Assembly (NCBI GenBank): GCA_039000515.1
Contig: JBCFYV010000012.1
Span: forward strand, 41,647,025 to 41,711,024
Direction: 5' to 3'
DNA: 64,000 nt
DNA from: Timema cristinae
Lineage: Eukaryota > Arthropoda > Insecta > Phasmatodea > Timematidae
Part shown: positions 56,986-64,000 of the stretch, in pieces
Layout of the letters: each line of letters opens with the position of its first letter
How positions within the stretch are numbered: position 1 is the stretch's first letter
The notes under the pieces: model-generated
Seen by the model: only the letters and a program-made list of their open reading frames with translations
What the model was told of the DNA's origin: nothing
Database searches by the model: none
Translations under genes and position numbers: made by a program

Positions 56986-57289
56986 TAAATATTTTATTTT
57001 ATAGTTCCTATTGACCTTTCGAATCCATTTTGACGTAAACCGGATTATGAAATAACAAACCACTTTTAAATAATGCAGGGCGTATTAACGCTTGAAATGC
57101 ATAATTGAGATTTGGTGTGCGGTACCCTCAAGGATATAAAACTGTATTCACGTATTCAATGAAACTCGAACGCAAAGCAAACATAGCTCACTCGACTTGA
57201 TTCACACTCACAGAAATGCCTGTTGATCCGTGATGCTTTGTAGTTACAGGCTGGTTCCTAACACGTTTTGTTTTTGAGTATTGCTTACT

Positions 57290-58455
57290 CATGTTAAGAG
57301 AAAGTATTGTTATCGTGAAAAATAGATCTCGATATTTTGAGGAGTTTTTACGTTTTATGTGAACACGTACAAAAAAATTTGATTTTACAATTATGTCTGT
57401 CAATCTATCTGTTTGTCCTCCGCCACGGATCCGAAACGGTTAGATTGATTTTTTCAAACTTGTTATCTGATGTTTTAGGTCAAAACCACAAGACCTTTGT
57501 TTACACTAGTCCTACAATTAAAGGTACATAATTTACTGATGATTGGTTTATGAAAATTTTAATTATATTTAAAATGGCTATAACGATTTTGCTTATAAAG
57601 TATGTCTGGGTAGTGTTTGAAAATAAGATAACAAAAAAATCTGTATACTTGTTTTTGAGGGGAAAACTCTGTTATGGAGAGTTTACTGATGACAGATCTT
57701 TAAATTTAAATTTTTAGAATTTTTTTGTTTGATTAGGATCAAAATGTCTCTATGTTATATGCTAAGTGGTTTGTATCATAAATAGTTGTGTATATTTAAA
57801 AAAATCATTTAATAATGGTTAACAAAATGGCTGAGTTTTGTAAAGTTAGATTTTTTGAAAATAGCTCTATTAATTTGGATAAAAATTGGTAATGAGGAAC
57901 TATTTTAGATATCAATAAGAAAGTATATTTATTTATCCAAAATATATTAATCTAAAGTGGTTTACTTATATTAAATTATAGATTTTTTTGTATATTGACC
58001 CAAGACTGAATTCACTATGGGAATCTGTGAATAGTTCTTCATAGTAAATAAGAATAAACTTTAATATTTAAGAATGACAATTAATTTTAGGATATCTTAC
58101 AATAATTTATTTTCGAATTAAAAAAAAAATTATTTGAACAATCTGGTATAAAATTATATCTATATAGAGTTAATATTGTGATTAAAAAGAAGATTTGTTT
58201 GTTTTATAAAGAAAACGTACTAATGGGTAGTTTACTCAAAACATATTTTTGAACATTTTCTTAGAAACTATATTACACAATATGAGAAAGTTTGTGCAAT
58301 TTTATCGTATTTTCGAATGGTTTGAACAATTTTGTTTTAAATGTCTAGGCTTGTATGATGAATATTCAATGGTATTAAAAATATATGCGTGGTTTTCTGA
58401 GGAAAACTTATTTAGGGGTAGTTTATTTAAAACAAATTTTTGAATTTGGTCCCAA
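57290..58455 (-). repeat. GTCTGTCTG-family repeat, copy 5, with long companion array
   Basis: GAGAAAGTATTGTTATCGTG, ATCTCGATATTTTGAGGAG and TGTCTGTCAATCTATCTG lead. About 1 kb of loosely repeated modules (GGCTATAACGATTTTGC, GGGGAAAACT, TAGTTTACT) follows. Open frames at 57337-57531 and 58249-58443 arise from it and are not convincing genes. Confidence 0.65.
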
Positions 58456-58539
58456 GCTTTAATACATTGAATGAAAAATTTTCTCGATTGTGTCGTGCCA
58501 TCTATTATTTATTTATACGTTTAACGCAAACATTATTGA

Positions 58540-58735
58540 TTACTTAATTTATACGTTTGGAATGTGGAGTTCGTGAAGATGGAACTTTGTACTTAGGAGG
58601 AAGGAGAGTGAGAAAACCTTAACGAAAAATAAATTTGGGAAAATCACCAATATTCGAGCTTCGATTTTTACCTCACTTGCAATTGTTGTGTAGCTATAAT
58701 TGTGAGCCTAACCTCTTAGGCTAAATGTATTAGAC
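58540..58735 (-). mobile_element. Very diverged family A SINE, antisense (tentative)
   Basis: GAGGAAGGAGAGTGAGAAAACC and ATTCGAGCTTCGATTTTTACCTC keep the order of body and antisense box B. Confidence 0.4.
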
Positions 58736-58789
58736 TGTTACTCGCCTATGACTAAGTAACTCTCTCCTCTTTGGGTTTTAATACCAACT

Positions 58790-59155
58790 TGGGCTATCTG
58801 TAATTTAATCACAATGTTGGGTCAGATAATGATGAGTTACATAACATGTACTCCTCACAAGACATTGTTCAGATAATCAATACTTGTAGATTACGATGGG
58901 CAGGACATGCAGTGTGAATTAGAGAATCTAAAACATTGTTTAGGGTACTGACTGGCAAACTCAATGGAAATTGACCATTTGGAGGACCTAGACGCAACTT
59001 GGAGGATATCATTATAACATTAGAATAAAACTGAAAGATACAGGTGTAATGAGGTGGACTGGATAGATAGAGCGACCTCAAGATAGGAATCGGTGGAGTA
59101 CTTTCGTGAGCGCGGCAATGAACTTGCTAGTTTATAATGCCATAAAGTAAATAAG
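58790..59155 (+). pseudogene. Non-LTR retrotransposon (LINE) ORF2 C-terminal relic and 3' tail
   Basis: The frame reads DELHNMYSSQDIVQII then RLRWAGHA, a stop, and in later frames GGP-R-N-EDII and VDWIDRA, the standard ending of CR1/RTE-type LINE proteins (RLRWAGHV...GRP...W.D.I). It ends in a TAAG-repeat tail against the MITE. Frameshifted and dead. Confidence 0.8.
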
Positions 59156-59952
59156 TAAGGGCCGGTCTTATGACTCCTGGATATATATTAATCTGGTAGA
59201 TAAGTATTTTTATATAGTGGGTAAGTTAAATGTGCGTCTTATGACTGCCATATAGCATTTATTTACCACATAAAATGTATTTATCATTCACATTTTTATC
59301 AGGAGGTTTAAGTACCTGATAACTTTTATCTGGAAGTTAAAATGGTTGTTGCCATAGTGACGCTTTGTTTTTAATAGGGTTTCACCAATCAGAATCTATT
59401 TTTAGGATACAATCTTGGTTCACGTGTTTAGTAAGCACAGGCCCAGGCTCTAACTATATAAAGTTATAATATTTAATTCGCTTTTAGATAAATTGACAAG
59501 TTCTTTGTAGTGTTATATCCATAAAAGAACAAATTATCAAAATGTGAGTACAATAAATTAAATTTTGTAAACGTTTTACCCAACTCTATCCCACATTTTG
59601 GCAGACACCAAAACTAGTACTTGCAAGAAATCTTAGCTTCTGCGCCCACGTGACGCCATATGTTTACTCGCACTCGTTTAACCACCATTATTAAACAAAT
59701 GTTGAGCGTTGTCACCACTCGCTAGGTTGTAGCGCTATCATCAGGGCTTATACGCATGCGCACACCAGTAAAAACAATACCAGCCTTGCATGTTCTGAAT
59801 AAAAATATATTTATCCTATAGATAGCTATCTGGCAATAAATTCCGTTCATAAGACGCGTAAAACATTAAAGTGGCTGATAACTTTTATCTGGTAGATAAC
59901 TTTAACCTCCCAATAGCAATATTTATCCGGTAGACATAAGACCGGCCCTAAG
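59156..59952. mobile_element. Harbinger-type MITE, 791 bp, with TAA target duplication
   Basis: Terminal inverted repeats GGGCCGGTCTTATG (59159) and CATAAGACCGGCCC (ending 59949) are flanked by TAA on both sides, the TWA duplication typical of PIF/Harbinger. Subterminal phrases with ATCTGGTAGATAA and ATAACTTTTATCTGG recur at both ends. No coding capacity; it would need a transposase in trans. Confidence 0.88.
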
Positions 59953-60257
59953 TGGGTTTGGAATAATACGGATTGTAGAGTTGAGAGTAAATTCCTCTTC
60001 ATTTACGTAAACGAAGGGGGAAAAACCATTTCAGAAAAGATACCCTCAGTACCCTCGAGCACCTACCGGGCGTGTGTTTAATATATCAGAAAATACTTAT
60101 GTCCAATAAATAAAATAAAGCTATATAATTTTTTTAAATAATAGATTTAAAATTATACAGGATATTATTTATAAAGTCATTTTAATGGTTACTTATTTTT
60201 CGCTATCGATTAAATATATATAATAATAAAATAATAATTAAATATATATTATATTAT

Positions 60258-60400
60258 TTAGCATCGCGTCTTACTACCCGTTCGGGTTAGACGATTTAAG
60301 TACTAAGTACCCTAATGGATTAGGAATTAGGAAGGTTGAATTAGAGGAAGTGAGCCCTCATTTGCGTGGAGGGAGAGTGGAAAACCACGTAGGAAAGATT
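60258..60400 (-). mobile_element. 5'-truncated family A SINE, antisense
   Basis: Tail ATCGCGTCTTACTACCCG and body CATTTGCGTGGAGGGAGAG are close to the young copies, but the head is missing. Confidence 0.85.
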
Positions 60401-60880
60401 AAAATCTATTTAAAAAATAAATACCTTATAAGTAAACAAAAACAAAAACAAAATTGAACTAGGACTACGTACCTAGCAGCATTCTAATAAAATAGATGAA
60501 ATTAATTTTGTTTTAAGTTTTGAAAACTTTTAATATTTGAAGTTAATTCAAACACTTTTTGATTGAGCATCACATTTAAAAAATAAATTTGTCACTATAT
60601 AAATTCTTTTTTTTAATTTGCCAAAGCAGATATAATTGTTTGTTATTATGAAATATAGATTACAATCAAGTATGTTTGCTTTATCGAAAAAATTATATTT
60701 TAAATTCTTATTAAATACCTCTAAAATAATATTGTACGTTTTGTGGTATAGTAAAACAAATTAATTTTAATGTGCTTCGGGCTATAAGCTCACTTAAATT
60801 GCAATCTCAGTCAGTAAGGACCTCATTTTATTTGAAGCCCTTATACAGCTAATATTCCTATGCCCTTGAACAGAAGGGCT
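60401..60880. other. No gene seen
   Basis: AT-rich, no motif. Confidence 0.4.
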
Positions 60881-61237
60881 CTTCACAATTTAAAGTGGTC
60901 TAAAGGGACCTATTCCCGATACAATCTTGGAGCAATCTGGTTGTCTATTTAATAACTTTTGACCAAATTGCCCAAATATTGCCTAATCGGTGGGCAAAGG
61001 CAATCAGATAACAGACAATCTCTAGATTGGATGGACGAATGCGACCGTATTGCCAACCTGCCAAATGTGCGCGTGCGCATAGCACCGTTTTTGTTTTGTT
61101 TTGAATATTGATATGCACGTGTTATTTTTCATACAGTAGGTTGTGTGAGTGCAAGATTGTTTAGATAATTTAATAAATTTACTGGTATTTTGTTTTTGTC
61201 TTTTGACAGTTAATTTTGTTTATTCTTATTTAATTAA

Positions 61238-62160
<923 letters not shown>

Positions 62161-62289
62161 ATGCAACCTTTTAAACTCCTTTACATGTCATAGCTTATTT
62201 AAGATCGTATTTATAATAAAAACAGCATTAAAGACCAAAACAATTATCACACATCAAATAATATATGATTATTTAAATGAGTCATTAAA

Positions 62290-63168
62290 ATATATTTTCC
62301 CTAACCTGGGTGGTAACACCCCGTGGGGCATTTTTGGTTTTCTAGAGGGCGGCAAATTGTAAGGGAGTGATATAGGAGAGTTTAGATTTTTGTTGATAGC
62401 ACAGCAATAATGTTATATTTATAATAAAAAGCAACAAAATATTTAACCAAAGGGGCCTACATTTATTTTAATATTTTTATATTCTAAAATATTTAATAAG
62501 TGTGGACAAATTTGGGACATTTGACAGATGATAAAAATTATATTTGTTCTCTTTTACCTAATATTTTATTTTTATTTATATTTTCCCTGGGTAGCCTACT
62601 TTTATTTTTACTAGACGGTCTTGAAGAAGTCATTAAAATGTAGCAGATTTAGGAATGGTATTGGGGTGGAAGCGTTAGCCAGTATCCATTATTCTAAGAA
62701 GAGGCAACCAGACTAGAATATGTTAAAAATCATTTATCTAATCAGTAGAACCTGTCATGGGCGGGGAGTTTTTGGCTCTCAGGGGGATGGAAAACTTTAA
62801 AAGTGCGCGATACGGTGTCTTTAGGTTTTATTGATATTACAGCAATGAGGAGCTTATGTCAGTATTAACAGGCATAAAAATATTGAACAAAATGGTCTTA
62901 AATTTATTTTAATAGCTCTTATTTATAATATTTACAGGACACTTAATCATTTGTTTTAAAACATTTCACATATGTTATGTTTTATTCATAAGCATTATAA
63001 GCTATCCCACAAAATAAATTGAATGTACAATGTCACATGAGTTTAAGGTTATTATCGCTAATTTGAGTAGGCTTACTACATTAAATCATTGGTAGTTGGG
63101 AAGGAGTGTGGTAGCCAGTAGCCAATTATTAGAAGTCGACGCTAGGCTAGAAAGATTGGGGACCACTG
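62290..63168. repeat. Diverged tandem duplication, about 450 bp per unit, hAT-like end
   Basis: Units at about 62300-62745 and 62750-63168 share AACCTG-GGG...TTTTTGG, ACAGCAAT, ATTTATTTTAATA and a phrase with AGCCAGTA-CCATTATT. The right edge (GATTGGGGACCACTG) reversed reads CAGTGGTCCCCAATC, like hAT termini. No coding seen. Confidence 0.5.
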
Positions 63169-63199
63169 ATATAAATCATATGCTCTTGCCATTCCACAA

Positions 63200-64000
63200 C
63201 ATTAAATTATTTGATGTAATATATATGTTTAAGATGGTTTTCTTTTGCATCGTGAGTTGCGGTGTAGCTTTGAGAACTCACTCTAGCATAAGCTACCTGT
63301 TCTTCCCTCCATCCACCAGAAATGAGGGTGTGATTATTTTGATCCTCTTTTTCTGCCATACCAACAGGAATGTTGTTAAATCTGCCCAATTTATAAAAAA
63401 AAAATTGTGAAGCATGCAGCAGGCCATCATCACCAGATCAATTTTCCACAATCTTAAATTGACTGGTGTGCGCAAAATGTGAAACTTTGAGGCCAAAATT
63501 CCAAACATATTTTCAACGGCATGTATAACACGTTAAATTTTGTAATTAAAAAATCTTTCTAACCTGTCATATGAAGCCCTTTCTTTGTAAGGGTTTAAAC
63601 AAATTATCGTGCAGAGAAAAGGCATCGCTGGCAACAAACAAAAGTTAAATTCTTTTCGTGTTGAACTGTTATCAGGCAACCTGAGTTTCTTTCTTTGTAG
63701 TCTGCCATAAAAATCTGTGCATTCAATTATTCCTCCATCAGATAGTCAGCCGTTCATTCCTACATACATCATAATTAATTCTTATCTAGCATTAATGATG
63801 ATAAGGAGGACAACGGTATGGTACCCCTTACAGTTATAAAAAAATGAACCGCTACCAGGTGGCGTTAGTATGAACACATGTTTTCCGTTAATACAGCCAC
63901 CGTAGTTAGGAAAATTCCACAGCATTTCAAAGTCATCCGCAATAAATCTTATTTCAGCTTCGGACTCCAGAAACTGAAAAAAAAAAGTACATTTCATCGA
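63200..64000 (-). pseudogene. PIF/Harbinger DDE nuclease (transposase), partial at window edge
   Basis: Antisense from the window end: WNFPNYGGCINGKHVFILTPP and GSFFYNCKGYHTVVLL (block with the first catalytic position), then LSDGGI, VASDAFSLHDNLFKPL (second Asp), and AVENMFGILASKFHI (catalytic Glu) to about 63290. The first catalytic Asp of the usual IDGKH is Asn here (INGKH). Several frame changes are seen, so it is probably inactive; the N-terminus lies outside the window. Confidence 0.85.

Noticed and set aside
63096..63410. 104-codon + strand frame
   Set aside because: It overlaps the antisense Harbinger nuclease end (AVENMFGIL block and beyond) and shows no motif of its own.

Overview
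This window is AT-rich animal nuclear DNA, most likely from an arthropod. The main host evidence is one spliced gene for a secreted peptide with a single peritrophin-A (CBM14) chitin-binding domain. Its two recognisable exons (29870-30032 and 37543-37724, + strand) join in matching phase across a 7.5 kb intron. A chelicerate is plausible from the large intron and repeat load, but this is inference only. There are no bacterial-style operons, rRNA genes, CRISPR arrays or free-standing tRNA genes that I can support.

Most of the rest is mobile or repetitive DNA. From left to right: (a) 780-1205, a CT/CA microsatellite. (b) 1667-10420, a near-intact Ty3/Gypsy-type LTR retrotransposon with 1.83-1.85 kb LTRs, CAGT target duplications, a full pol frame, and a gag that ends at a canonical -1 slippery heptamer. 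(c) 10.4-23 kb, many tRNA-derived SINE copies (at least three families), a small inverted-repeat element, a solo-LTR-like promoter block and minisatellites. (d) 23-28 kb, a CT-rich microsatellite, an AT-cored palindrome and an interspersed repeat interrupted by two Penelope-like (GIY-YIG) copies arranged head to head. (e) 29.8-37.9 kb, the chitin-binding gene, whose intron holds an antisense ZBED5-like hAT relic, several SINEs and a 1.35 kb, 17-bp-period minisatellite that runs up to the last splice acceptor. (f) 40.4-43.4 kb, a complete 3.0 kb TAGGG-ended DNA transposon with a decayed transposase. (g) 44.6-46.5 kb, an antisense fragment of a relative of the Gypsy element. (h) 48.1-50.3 kb, a decayed Helitron helicase. 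(i) 52.8-58.5 kb, a GTCTGTCTG-bearing repeat family. (j) 58.8-60 kb, a LINE tail followed by a 791-bp Harbinger-type MITE. (k) 60.9 kb to the window end, a PIF/Harbinger-type region with a MADF-like frame (interrupted by a SINE) and an antisense DDE nuclease that runs off the edge.

The elements interact by nesting: SINE into SINE, SINE into MADF gene, Penelope into interspersed repeat, and several elements inside the host intron. The best leads are the GGGAAAC frameshift site, the head-to-head Penelope pair with a shared 12-bp target duplication, the TAGGG-ended transposon, SINE families that share a 3' tail, and the intronic minisatellite abutting a splice site. I see no convincing wholly new system. 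All family calls come from reading motifs by eye; no searches were run.
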